Positions 1-8,084 of a stretch of 64,000 nucleotides of DNA are shown one piece after another. Position 1 is the stretch's first letter; each line of letters starts with the position of its first letter. The position numbers were made by a program, and so were the translations under genes. Source of the DNA: DASRAU01 sp035638075 (GTDB lineage Bacteria > Acidobacteriota > Polarisedimenticolia > Gp22-AA2). The notes beneath the pieces were generated by a model. That model was not told the DNA's origin. It did no database searches and saw only the letters and a list, made by a program, of their open reading frames with translations. Location of the stretch: contig DASRAU010000017.1 of assembly GCA_035638075.1 (NCBI GenBank), positions 1-64,000 on the forward strand. Direction: 5' to 3'.

Positions 1-738
1 CTCGAGGACGATGGCGCGTCCGAGCGAAGGGTCACGCACGGCACGGTCATAGGCCTTGTGGCCGTCTCCGATGACGGTGATGGTGGTCCCCGGCAAAGTC
101 ACGTCCCGCAAGCGCTCGAAGACCCTCCGACTCGAGCCGACATAACCGCCGTACCGCTGCCGTCGTGGCCGGAGCTCCAGGCGGTGGCGCTGCGCGGGGC
201 TGATGTGCCCGGTGCGGCCGTGCGGCGCCGGGTCGAGGTCATACACGAACCAGGACTTCGAGCCGACGAGAGTGCCGACGCCGAACGGGTAATCCTGCGT
301 GAACTCGAAGGTCTCGAAATGGTCGAACACGAAAGCCTCTTGCACCAGGCCGGCGAGCTCGCCGCGCGCCAGCGCCATCAACAGGATGGCGTGCCGGCCG
401 AGGCGCGCCGCATTGCGGGTGACGGTCGACGGGGCGCAACCGAGCGTCCGGGCGATCTGCCGGTGCGCCGAGCCGCCGACGAGTCCCGCTGCGATCGCGA
501 TGAGCAGCTCCGGCCGCTTGCTGTAATACGACAGGGCGTATGTCTGCCGTGAGAAGGTCGAGCCGCACGTGAGACAGCGAAACCTCGGGATGCGCCGGCG
601 GCGGCGGGTGCTGTAGAAGCCATGCCGCTCGAACCGGAACCCCGGTGTCAGACGGAGGTGCTCGGGACAACGTCTACGGGGGCAGAAAGTGGGTTGAAAC
701 CCCGACAGGTGCTCAACCGGCGTCCCGGGCCAGTGCAT
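1..738 (-). CDS. DDE-type transposase, IS1/IS1595-like (3' end cut by window edge)
   Basis: The frame is open from an ATG at 738 to base 1, giving 246 codons with no stop, so the C-terminus lies outside the window. The N-terminus carries a zinc ribbon (CPRRRC, then RCLTCGSTFSRQT). A helix-turn-helix-like stretch follows (HRQIARTLGCAPSTVTRNAARLG). The next part resembles the start of a DDE catalytic domain (VFDHFETFE, then VIGDGHKAYDRAV). This order of ribbon, HTH and DDE core is typical of IS1- and IS1595-like transposases. The product would cut and paste its own element. The last catalytic acidic residue and the left inverted repeat are not visible. Family assignment is from motif recall only; transposase in general is fairly sure. 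Confidence 0.7.
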   Translation of the reverse strand, partial: MHWPGTPVEHLSGFQPTFCPRRRCPEHLRLTPGFRFERHGFYSTRRRRRIPRFRCLTCGSTFSRQTYALSYYSKRPELLIAIAAGLVGGSAHRQIARTLGCAPSTVTRNAARLGRHAILLMALARGELAGLVQEAFVFDHFETFEFTQDYPFGVGTLVGSKSWFVYDLDPAPHGRTGHISPAQRHRLELRPRRQRYGGYVGSSRRVFERLRDVTLPGTTITVIGDGHKAYDRAVRDPSLGRAIVLE

Positions 739-887
739 GCGCGGCCCACAGACCAAGACTCATGCCGGCCGGAAGCGGGGATTTTCCGAGGAAACAGGCC
801 GCGCGCCTGAAAGCCACGGTCGCCGGCGGACGCATTGCGTTCACACGCTTGCGGCTACGTTCTCCACACTTTCGCGTTCACGTTGGG

Positions 888-893
888 TAGAGT
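888..893 (+). promoter_or_regulatory. -10-like hexamer TAGAGT before the AsmA-like gene
   Basis: TAGAGT lies 17 bases before the GTG start at 911, with a purine-rich ribosome-binding stretch (GGGGGAGGGG) between them. No recognisable -35 box lies 17 bases upstream. Confidence 0.3.
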
Positions 894-910
894 CGGGGGG
901 AGGGGTTGCG

Positions 911-2794
911 GTGAGAAACGGATTGAAGCGGATGGGTCGGGCCCTTCTCCTGGCCGCGCTGGCGGCGGAGGCGATCTACGTGGTGCCGGTGAACATCGCG
1001 CTCAATACGCCGCTGCGGGAGCGACGGCTGGGGCGGCATCCGGAGCGCTTCCACATCGACTGGCGTCTCGCGATCAGTCCGGTCCCGGGTTACGTCTACC
1101 TGCGCGGCGTGACGACCGGCGGACAGTCGCGCGCCATCCAGTGGGAGGCGCACCTGCGATCGGTCTCGGCCACCTTCGCGCTGCCGCCGCTGCGGCGGCG
1201 CGTCGTCGATCTGGGAACGGTGCGCGCCGCGGGGGTCCGGTATGCGCAGCGGCCGCGGCTCCCGCCGGAGGCACCGGTGCCGCCGGACGCCGCGGAGTGG
1301 CCCCCTCTCGGCGGCCGCGCCAATCCCGAGCGGCCTCCGACGGAGCCGGCGACGCCGGATGTGCCGGCGAAGGCGCCCGGCAGCCCCTGGACGGTGCGGG
1401 CCAGGAGCATCCGGTGCGGCGTCGAGGAGATCTGGATCGGCCGCTACCGCCTCGCCGGCGAGGCGAGCGCCGACGCCGCTCTCGACCTCGTGACGCACGG
1501 GCCGATCGGCCTGCCGCGCATCGGCTTCCGCCTGTCCTCGGGGGAGATGCGGGTCGGGGAGCTGAAGATGTTCGAGGGACTCGAGCTCGACATCCGGGCG
1601 CGCCTCGACGCCTTCAGGCCGCGCGGCCGCAAGGCGGTCGACGTCATCCGCGCCCTCTCGGGCGAGTTCGATCTCGACGCGCGCGACGGGTCGCTCAAGT
1701 TCCTCGAGGCCTACTTCCACAGGGTGCCGGGGTTGTCGCTCGACGGCGGCGGGCCGATGCGTCTGAAGATGCTGATCCGCCAGGGGCGGATTCTCACCGG
1801 CTCGCGCCTCGAGCGGTCGAACGACCGCATCGACACCACCTTCCTGGACAACCGCATCACCGGCTCGGGCACGGTCGAGGCGGAGGTCGTCTTCGAGGCC
1901 GGGGTGCCGACCTCGCGCGTCGAGATGATCACGCCGCGCTACGAGGTGACGCGCGCCGGGGCCGCGGCGCCGTTTGCGCACGGCGAGGGCTTTCATCTCC
2001 TCGCCAGAAGCACCAACCTCGACCTGACCGACCCGTTCGCGGACGTGCACCTGACCGCCGATCTCGAGAAGGAGGAGATCCCGGACCTGTCGGTCTACAA
2101 CGCCTATTTCCCGATCGCCAGCCGCGCCCGGATCGAGTCGGGGCTGGGGCGGATGTCGTGGCACTTCGAAGCGGACTCCGGGGAGCGGTCGCTGCACGGG
2201 ACGATGCGCTTCGACCTGCTCGACATGGCGCTGAAGTTCGAGGACACGACGCTGCGCGGCGACGTCCGCATCGACGCGGTCCTGCGCCACGGCGACCCGC
2301 GCGGCCGCGCCTTCGACATCTCCGGCACGACGGTGCGCCTCGTGCACCGCACGCCGCGCTGGCGCGGCGTGATCCGCTTCCCGCGCGCCCGCCTGGAGTT
2401 CACCGAGCCGATGCGCGTGGACGCGCGCACCACCCTCGACCTCCAGGACACCCGGCCCCTCGTGAGGGTCTACGACGCCTTCAGGGATCTCTCGCCCCGG
2501 ATGGAGCGCGCCCTGACCATCGAGAACCTCACGGGAGGGACCGGGTTCGTGGTCGGTCCCGACGCCGTCGATCTGCGCGACCTCTCCCTCGAGGGCAGGG
2601 GGCTCAAGGCCCTGGGAGAGCTGACCCTCGCCGACGCCGGCAAGGAGGGGATCCTCTACATCCGCTTCCACGGCATCTCCTTCGGGCTGGCCCTGGCGCC
2701 TGGGCAGGACAAGGACATCAAGTTCATGCGCCCGCTGGCCTGGTTCGAGCGCGAGCGCGCCGCCCGAAGGGGTCACCGTCCCGCCTCGCCCTGA
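911..2794 (+). CDS. AsmA/TamB-like envelope protein (hypothetical)
   Basis: About 627 residues. The GTG start at 911 was chosen because a GGGGAGGGG ribosome-binding stretch precedes it and it puts a hydrophobic N-terminal anchor (ALLLAALAAEAIYVVPVNIAL) near residue 12. Upstream in-frame codons are low complexity. The rest lacks further membrane helices and alternates beta-rich stretches with phrases such as GPMRLKMLIRQGRILTGSRL, seen in AsmA/DUF748-type proteins that form lipid-carrying beta-grooves between membranes. No catalytic motif is visible. It lies 94 bases before fabI on the same strand, which would suit an envelope lipid role, but that is inference. The family assignment is tentative. 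Confidence 0.5.
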   Translation: MRNGLKRMGRALLLAALAAEAIYVVPVNIALNTPLRERRLGRHPERFHIDWRLAISPVPGYVYLRGVTTGGQSRAIQWEAHLRSVSATFALPPLRRRVVDLGTVRAAGVRYAQRPRLPPEAPVPPDAAEWPPLGGRANPERPPTEPATPDVPAKAPGSPWTVRARSIRCGVEEIWIGRYRLAGEASADAALDLVTHGPIGLPRIGFRLSSGEMRVGELKMFEGLELDIRARLDAFRPRGRKAVDVIRALSGEFDLDARDGSLKFLEAYFHRVPGLSLDGGGPMRLKMLIRQGRILTGSRLERSNDRIDTTFLDNRITGSGTVEAEVVFEAGVPTSRVEMITPRYEVTRAGAAAPFAHGEGFHLLARSTNLDLTDPFADVHLTADLEKEEIPDLSVYNAYFPIASRARIESGLGRMSWHFEADSGERSLHGTMRFDLLDMALKFEDTTLRGDVRIDAVLRHGDPRGRAFDISGTTVRLVHRTPRWRGVIRFPRARLEFTEPMRVDARTTLDLQDTRPLVRVYDAFRDLSPRMERALTIENLTGGTGFVVGPDAVDLRDLSLEGRGLKALGELTLADAGKEGILYIRFHGISFGLALAPGQDKDIKFMRPLAWFERERAARRGHRPASP

Positions 2795-2888
2795 GACCGC
2801 CGGTTCCCGGACCCATGGCCTGGAACCCCTGTCTCCCGAACGGCGTTCCACCGCGCGATTCGGATACGATGGCGCCTCGGAGGTGACC

Positions 2889-3671
2889 ATGCTCCTGCAG
2901 GGGAAGACGGCCCTCATCGTCGGGGTGGCCAACAAGCGCAGCATCGCCTGGGGGATCGCCGAGGCGTTCCATCGCGAGGGGGCGAAGCTCGCCTTCAATT
3001 ACCAGGGCGAGCGCCTGAAGGAGAACGTCGAGGGGCTGGCCTCCGCCATGCCCGGGTCGCTGGTCGTCCCGTGCGACGTCACGAAGGACGCCGAGATCGA
3101 CGCGATGTTCGCGGCGGTGAAAGAGAAGATGGGACGGCTCGACATCCTGGTGCACTGCGTCGCCTTCGCGAAGAAGGAGGACCTCGAGGGGTCGTTCTCC
3201 ACCACCTCGCGCGACGGATTCGCCATGGCGCTCGACATCAGCGCCTACTCGCTGACCGCGCTGGCGCAGCGGGCCGCGCCGATCATGGGCGGGGAGGGCG
3301 AGGGCGCGCCGGGAGGCGCCATCCTGGCCCTGACCTACCTCGGCTCCGAGCGGGTGGTGCCGAAGTACAACGTGATGGGGGTGGCGAAGGCGGCGCTGGA
3401 ATCGAGCATCCGCTATCTCGCCTTCGATCTCGGCAAGCGCAACATCCGGGTGAACGGGATCTCCGCGGGGCCGATCAACACGCTGGCGGCGCGCGGGATT
3501 TCCGGCTTCACCTCGATCCTGCAGCACGTCCGGGATAAGTCGCCGCTGCCGCGCAACACCGAGCCCGCCGAGGTGGGGGACGCGGCGATGTTCCTCTGCT
3601 CCGACCTGGCGCGCGGCATCACCGGCGAGGTGTTGTACGTGGACAACGGCTATCACGTGATGGGAACCTAG
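2889..3671 (+). CDS. fabI: Enoyl-[acyl-carrier-protein] reductase (NADH), FabI type
   Basis: A 260-residue short-chain dehydrogenase that reduces trans-2-enoyl-ACP in the last step of each fatty-acid elongation cycle. The nucleotide-binding start GVANKRSIAWGIA (residues 12-24) is the FabI form of the Rossmann glycine motif. The catalytic set Tyr150, Tyr160 and Lys167 (Y-x6-K in YNVMGVAK) matches the E. coli spacing, and SAGPINTLAA is the substrate-loop start. Length fits the family (about 260). ATG 2889 is preferred over GTG 2883 because GGAGG lies 5 bases before it. It is followed closely by an ABC transporter on the same strand. Confidence 0.95.
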   Translation: MLLQGKTALIVGVANKRSIAWGIAEAFHREGAKLAFNYQGERLKENVEGLASAMPGSLVVPCDVTKDAEIDAMFAAVKEKMGRLDILVHCVAFAKKEDLEGSFSTTSRDGFAMALDISAYSLTALAQRAAPIMGGEGEGAPGGAILALTYLGSERVVPKYNVMGVAKAALESSIRYLAFDLGKRNIRVNGISAGPINTLAARGISGFTSILQHVRDKSPLPRNTEPAEVGDAAMFLCSDLARGITGEVLYVDNGYHVMGT

Positions 3672-3680
3672 GATCCGCCC

Positions 3681-4673
3681 TTGCCCCTGCCCGAACGCCG
3701 ACCCAGGACTCCCGCCGTCGAGATGGCCCTCGTCGCCGAGGGGCTGTCGAAGACCTACACGACCGGCGTCGGCCGCCGGCCGGTGCAGGCGCTCGATCGC
3801 CTCGATCTGCGCGTGGCGCGGGGGACGGTGTTCGGCCTGCTCGGCCCGAACGGGGCGGGCAAGACGACGCTCGTGAAGCTGGCGCTCGGCATCGCCCGCG
3901 CCACCGCCGGCCGCGTCGAGGTGCTGGGCCGCCCCGCCGGCGACGTGCCGATCCGGGCGCGCATCGGCTATCTCCCCGAGAACCATCGCTATCCGGCGCA
4001 CCTCACCGGCGGGCAGGTCCTGCACTACTTCGGCCAGCTCTCGGGGCTCGGGGAGCCGGAGCGATCGAAGCGGGTCGAGGCGCTGCTGCGGCGGGTGCGC
4101 ATGGACGAGTGGCGCGACACCGCGGTGCGCCGCTACTCCAAGGGGATGATGCAGCGGCTCGGGATGGCGCAGGCGATCCTCAACGAGCCGGACCTGCTCA
4201 TCCTCGACGAGCCGACCGACGGCGTCGATCCGGTCGGCCGGCGCGAGATCCGCGACCTGCTGCTCGAGCAGAAAGCCCGCGGCGCCACCATCTTCCTGAA
4301 CTCGCACCTCCTGTCCGAGGTCGAGCGGCTGTGCGACCGCGTGGCCATCCTCAAGGAGGGGAAGCTGGTGCGCGAAGGACACGTGGACGACCTGACGCGC
4401 GGGGCCGCCAACGTGTGGGAGATCGACGTCGCCGGGGGCGATGACGCGCGCCTCGCCGCCGCGCTTCAGCAGGCCGGCGGTCCGGGGATCCCGCCGCCGG
4501 TGCCGGGGCGCGACGGCGCCAGGACGCTCGTCGTCACCGGCGAAACCGAGGACCTGAACCGGACCATCGACGCCGTGCGCGCCGCCGGGCTGTCGATCGC
4601 CGCGGTGCGGGCGCGCCGCGAGAGCCTCGAGGACGTCTTCGTGAAGATCGTCCGCGACGGAGAGGCCGCGTGA
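3681..4673 (+). CDS. ABC transporter ATP-binding protein (ABC-2 exporter type)
   Basis: A 330-residue ATPase that would drive the permease encoded next. It has Walker A GPNGAGKTT (from residue 55), signature YSKGMMQRLG, Walker B LLILDEP followed by TDGVDP, and the H-loop HLLSEVE. The C-terminal 100 residues match the accessory domain of CcmA/NatA-like subunits. The start is uncertain: TTG at 3681 has AGGA a few bases upstream, and an in-frame ATG lies at 3723 (residue 15). The gene starts 9 bases after fabI and lies 25 bases before the permease, so co-transcription is likely. Substrate is unknown. Confidence 0.92.
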   Translation: MPLPERRPRTPAVEMALVAEGLSKTYTTGVGRRPVQALDRLDLRVARGTVFGLLGPNGAGKTTLVKLALGIARATAGRVEVLGRPAGDVPIRARIGYLPENHRYPAHLTGGQVLHYFGQLSGLGEPERSKRVEALLRRVRMDEWRDTAVRRYSKGMMQRLGMAQAILNEPDLLILDEPTDGVDPVGRREIRDLLLEQKARGATIFLNSHLLSEVERLCDRVAILKEGKLVREGHVDDLTRGAANVWEIDVAGGDDARLAAALQQAGGPGIPPPVPGRDGARTLVVTGETEDLNRTIDAVRAAGLSIAAVRARRESLEDVFVKIVRDGEAA

Positions 4674-4698
4674 AGCGAAGCGGCAAGCGGAGCGCCGG

Positions 4699-5586
4699 GT
4701 GAAGATCCGGGCGATCCTCGTCGACACGGCGCGCGAGCTCCTGTACCGCAAGACGCTCATCTTCTATTTCGGCATCGTCACCCTGACCCACCTGCTGCTC
4801 CTGCTGGCGCTGCAGACCGACGTCGCCAACGGGGTGATCACCGGCGTCAGCCTCTTCGGCCTGGAGGGGAGCGCCAACCCGCACGGCTTCGCCCTCGGCG
4901 CCGGCGGCGGCGCTCCGACCGACATCGACGCGGCGACCCTGGTGCGCGGCATCCAGATCGCCATGACCTGGACGCTGTACCCCATCGGCGTGATGCTCGG
5001 GATTTTCGCCACCGCCAGCCTCATCCCGCACATGCTGGAGAAGGGGACCATCGACCTCCTGCTGTCGAAGCCGGTGTCGCGGCCGGTGCTCTTCGGGTCG
5101 CGCTACCTCGGGGCGCTTCTGGTCGCGGGAGCGAACCTCCTCTACTTCGTCTGCGGGGTCGGGGTCATTCTGGCGTTCAAGACCGGCGTGTGGAACGGCG
5201 GCTTCTTCCTCGCCGGGCTGCTGATGACGGTCTACTTCGGGGCGCTCCTGGCGTTTCTCGTGCTGGTCGGGTCGCTGTTGCGATCGACGACCATCGGCAT
5301 CATGTCGTGCGCGGCGGTCTACTTCGTCAGCCTGATGGTCGCCTTCCCGCACGCCAACGCCGACTGGCCGGCGCTTTTGACGAGCAAGGTGTCGCGCTTC
5401 ACGACGCAGGCGGTGGTGGAGATCCTCTACCATGCGCTGCCGCGCACCTATGAAATCGGCAGCATGGTGACGTCGCTCGTCCTGAACAAGCCGATCGTCT
5501 CGTGGATGCCGGTGTTCTGGACGCTGCTCAGCGGCGCCGGGGCGCTGGCGCTCGCCATCGTCCATTTCCGCCGGACCGACTTCTGA
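4699..5586 (+). CDS. ABC-2 family transporter permease
   Basis: A 295-residue integral membrane protein from a GTG start. Hydrophobic segments include an N-terminal helix (FYFGIVTLTHLLLLLALQ), several helices in residues 95-230 and a final helix before the C-terminus. The phrase LEKGTIDLLLSKPVSRPVLFGSRY is characteristic of ABC-2 permeases of the NosY/NatB kind. It pairs with the ATPase just upstream and overlaps the next gene (TGATG), so the three form one unit. Likely an exporter; substrate cannot be read from sequence. Confidence 0.85.
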   Translation: MKIRAILVDTARELLYRKTLIFYFGIVTLTHLLLLLALQTDVANGVITGVSLFGLEGSANPHGFALGAGGGAPTDIDAATLVRGIQIAMTWTLYPIGVMLGIFATASLIPHMLEKGTIDLLLSKPVSRPVLFGSRYLGALLVAGANLLYFVCGVGVILAFKTGVWNGGFFLAGLLMTVYFGALLAFLVLVGSLLRSTTIGIMSCAAVYFVSLMVAFPHANADWPALLTSKVSRFTTQAVVEILYHALPRTYEIGSMVTSLVLNKPIVSWMPVFWTLLSGAGALALAIVHFRRTDF

Positions 5587-6626
5587 TGCGGCGCATCTCG
5601 CTCGGGCTGGCCCTCGCCGCGGCGCTGGCCGCGTCCGCCTGCCGCAGCCAGCCGGCCGACGTGGGCGCCGCGGTGCGGCAGAGCGATCTGCGCTTCCTGC
5701 CGAAGGAGACCGCCGGGCTGGCGGTGGTGGAAGTGGCGCGCTTCAAGGATCGGCAGGCGGTCGGCCGCTGGCTGGACGACTTCACGAAGGAGGCCGGCCT
5801 CACGGGCGGGCTCGACCGCGTACGCGCCGCCCTCGGCCCCGACGCCCTCGACAAGCTCGACAGGCTGTCCCTGGCCCTCGTGCCCACGGCGGGGACAACC
5901 GGTTACGCCATCGTGGCCGAAGGGCGCTTCGACGAGAAGATGGTGAAGAACCTCACCGGGAACGGCCTGGTGACGCTGGTCGAGGTGGGGACGGCTCCCG
6001 ACCTGAGCGTCGTGGCACTACCCGCGAACCACTTGGCGCTCGGCCCGCGCGCCATCCTCGAGCAGGTGCGCGCCGCCGCGGGCGGAACCGGCGCGGGCGC
6101 GCCCGGCGGACTGGCGGAGGCGCCGGTGATGGGCGTGCTCAGGAGGGTGAGCCCGGCGAAGCAGATCTGGGGCGGGATCGACTACAGCGTTCTGACCTCC
6201 CTCATGGGTCAGGAGGGTCAGGGAACCACGGCCGCCTCACCGATGTCCGGTTTCACGCGCAGCCTGCGCGGTCTGGCGTTCCAGGGGACCATCGACGACT
6301 CGGTCGAGTTCGACCTGGTCGGCGTGGCGGACGGCGAGCCGGGTGCGAAGAGCCTCGCCGACGCGGCCCGCGGCCTCGTCGCCATCGCGCGCGTCGGCGC
6401 CTCGCAGGGAGCGAACCGCGCCGCGGAAGGAAATGCCGCCGATCCCGCCGTCGAATCGGCGAAGGCGTGGATGCGCTTCCTGGACGGGGTGTCGGTCGCG
6501 CAGAGCCGCGAGGAGATCCGGGTGCACGGGCTGCTCGACGGCGCGATGGCCAAATCGTTCGCCGGAGCCGCCACGCGAGCCGTTCCGGGCGCGGGCGCGC
6601 ATCCGACCGACCCCGGAACCCGCTAG
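5586..6626 (+). CDS. Predicted lipoprotein of unknown function
   Basis: A 346-residue protein. A short signal peptide ends in a lipobox (AALAASAC, Cys near residue 20), so it should be lipid-anchored. No known domain was recognised. It is rich in Ala/Gly/Asp and looks like a soluble periplasmic module, with phrases such as LRFLPKETAGLAVVEVARFKD near the mature N-terminus. The ATG overlaps the permease stop codon, so it is translationally coupled to the ABC transporter and could be its periplasmic partner (inference). Confidence 0.7.
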   Translation: MRRISLGLALAAALAASACRSQPADVGAAVRQSDLRFLPKETAGLAVVEVARFKDRQAVGRWLDDFTKEAGLTGGLDRVRAALGPDALDKLDRLSLALVPTAGTTGYAIVAEGRFDEKMVKNLTGNGLVTLVEVGTAPDLSVVALPANHLALGPRAILEQVRAAAGGTGAGAPGGLAEAPVMGVLRRVSPAKQIWGGIDYSVLTSLMGQEGQGTTAASPMSGFTRSLRGLAFQGTIDDSVEFDLVGVADGEPGAKSLADAARGLVAIARVGASQGANRAAEGNAADPAVESAKAWMRFLDGVSVAQSREEIRVHGLLDGAMAKSFAGAATRAVPGAGAHPTDPGTR

Positions 6627-6666
6627 AACCTCCCGCCGGTGCGCGCGGCGCGCGGCGGCCGGGACG

Positions 6667-7263
6667 TCAGTCCGGGGCCTTCCAGTCGCAGCCGGCCTCT
6701 TCCTTTCGCGCCGCCTTGCGGGCCGCCTCGCCCAGGTCGATGAGCTCGATCTTGAGCCGACGGGCGATCGCCAGGCTCTTCCGATCGCGGTAGAACTCGC
6801 CGTAATAGATGGTGCCGATGCCGGCGTTGGCGATCAGCTTGAAGCAGTTCCAGCAGGGGCTCGCGGTCGTATACAGCTCGGCCCCGTCGATCATCACGCC
6901 GTTCTTGGCGGCCTGCAGGATGGCGTTGGCCTCGGCGTGGATGGTGGCGACGCAGTGGTCGTTCTCGAGATCGTGCCCCACCTCGTCGCAGTGCGGCATG
7001 CCGCGGATGGACCCGTTGTAGCCGGTCGAGAGAATCGTCTTGTCCCGCACGATCACCGCCCCGACGTGCTTGCGATCGCAGGTGGAGCGCGTCGCCACCT
7101 GCGTGGCGATGTTCATGAAGTAGGTGTGCCAGTCGACCCGGTGCCGCGGCCCGATGACTCCCTGGGGGGCGCCGGCCGCACGCGGCCCGGCTGCACCGCC
7201 CGGGCCGCGTGCCACGGACGCCTCCCGGACCTCGGTCCGGGGCTTGCGGCGTGCCGTCTTCAT
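6667..7263 (-). CDS. dCMP deaminase / ComE-type cytidine deaminase family
   Basis: A 198-residue zinc enzyme predicted to deaminate dCMP to dUMP and so feed dTMP synthesis. The zinc site is complete: HAE at residues 109-111 (His ligand, catalytic Glu) and PCWNC at 136-140 (two Cys ligands). HVGAVIVRDKTILSTGYNG and the Cys/His cluster MPHCDEVGHD with NDHCVATIHAE are typical of dCMP deaminases and ComEB. The first 40 residues are low-complexity Arg/Ala/Gly; the true start may be further in, but no better start codon with a ribosome-binding site is obvious. The gene stands 22 bases upstream of the cyclophilin stop, on the same strand. Confidence 0.9.
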   Translation of the reverse strand: MKTARRKPRTEVREASVARGPGGAAGPRAAGAPQGVIGPRHRVDWHTYFMNIATQVATRSTCDRKHVGAVIVRDKTILSTGYNGSIRGMPHCDEVGHDLENDHCVATIHAEANAILQAAKNGVMIDGAELYTTASPCWNCFKLIANAGIGTIYYGEFYRDRKSLAIARRLKIELIDLGEAARKAARKEEAGCDWKAPD

Positions 7264-7285
7264 CCTTGCCGCGCTCCCGGCGCGC

Positions 7286-7936
7286 CTAGCGGGTCTCGAT
7301 GGTGATCGACTCCATCGTGACGTTCTTCAGCGGACGGTCGCGCTGGTCCTTCGGCACCAGGGAGATCTTGTCCACGATATCCATCCCCTCGAGCACGCGG
7401 CCGAACGAGGTGTACTGGTTGTCGAGGAACTTGGAGTCCTTCTGCACGATGAAGAACTGGCAGGAGCCGCTGTTCGGGTCGCCGCCGCGGGCGGTCGAGA
7501 CGACGCCGCGCACGTGGCTGTACTTCGGGTCGCTCGAGAACTCGGCCTGCATGCGGCGCGGGCCGTTGCCGGTGCCGTCGTTGTTCGGATCGTTGTCCTT
7601 CGAGAGCGGGTCGCCGCCCTGGATCATGAAGCCGTTGATCACCCGGTGGAAGGTGGTGCCGTCGTAGAAGTGGGTCTTCGCCAGGTCCTTGAAGTTGGCG
7701 ACCATCTTCGGCGCGACCTGGGGCCAGAGCTCGAAGACGATGGTCCCCATGCTGGTCTTGATGACCGCCACTTCCTTCTTCTCGCCGCCGGCCGGAGCGG
7801 GGCTCGTCACGGGGGCACCCTCCTTCTTCGGTGCGGCCGGGGGATTCTGGGCGAGCGCCGGACCGGCCAGGAGCGCGGCGCACGCGGTGAGGGCGAGCAG
7901 GCGCGAAACCCTCGCGCCGACGACGGACGAAAGCAT
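7286..7936 (-). CDS. Secreted cyclophilin-type peptidyl-prolyl cis-trans isomerase
   Basis: A 216-residue protein with a signal peptide (to about residue 29, ALLAGPALAQ) and a cyclophilin domain from about residue 52. Conserved stretches are FYDGTTFHRVINGFMIQGGDP, the FHRVI active-site Arg, FFIV and the C-terminal FGRVLEGMDIVDKI. The domain isomerises X-Pro bonds and here would work in the periplasm on folding proteins. A proline-alanine linker separates signal peptide and domain. A -10-like TAGAAT (plus-strand attcta at 8009-8014) would give a leader of about 65 bases; the start has a GGGAGG-type site. Confidence 0.92.
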   Translation of the reverse strand: MLSSVVGARVSRLLALTACAALLAGPALAQNPPAAPKKEGAPVTSPAPAGGEKKEVAVIKTSMGTIVFELWPQVAPKMVANFKDLAKTHFYDGTTFHRVINGFMIQGGDPLSKDNDPNNDGTGNGPRRMQAEFSSDPKYSHVRGVVSTARGGDPNSGSCQFFIVQKDSKFLDNQYTSFGRVLEGMDIVDKISLVPKDQRDRPLKNVTMESITIETR

Positions 7937-8040
7937 GCGGTGATCCTCCCTGGAATCGGTGTTCGAGGTGTCCGCAGCGCGACGACTTGAGTCGCGATGC
8001 GGGGCGCGATTCTAGCAGACGGGCGTCGCGGGGGCGATGC

Positions 8041-8046
8041 TATACT
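8041..8046 (+). promoter_or_regulatory. -10 hexamer TATACT for the RecB-type nuclease gene
   Basis: TATACT stands 38 bases before the chosen TTG start (8085). On the other strand the same 148-bp intergenic region holds TAGAAT for the divergent cyclophilin gene. No -35 match at 17 bases. Confidence 0.35.
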
Positions 8047-8084
8047 GCGCCTCGCGTCGCGCGGAACGAGGAGGCCACTCTCCC

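Noticed and set aside
239..670. Plus- and minus-strand frames in the first 700 bases
   Set aside because: Arg/Pro-rich shadows of the transposase, which occupies another minus-strand frame open to the window edge.
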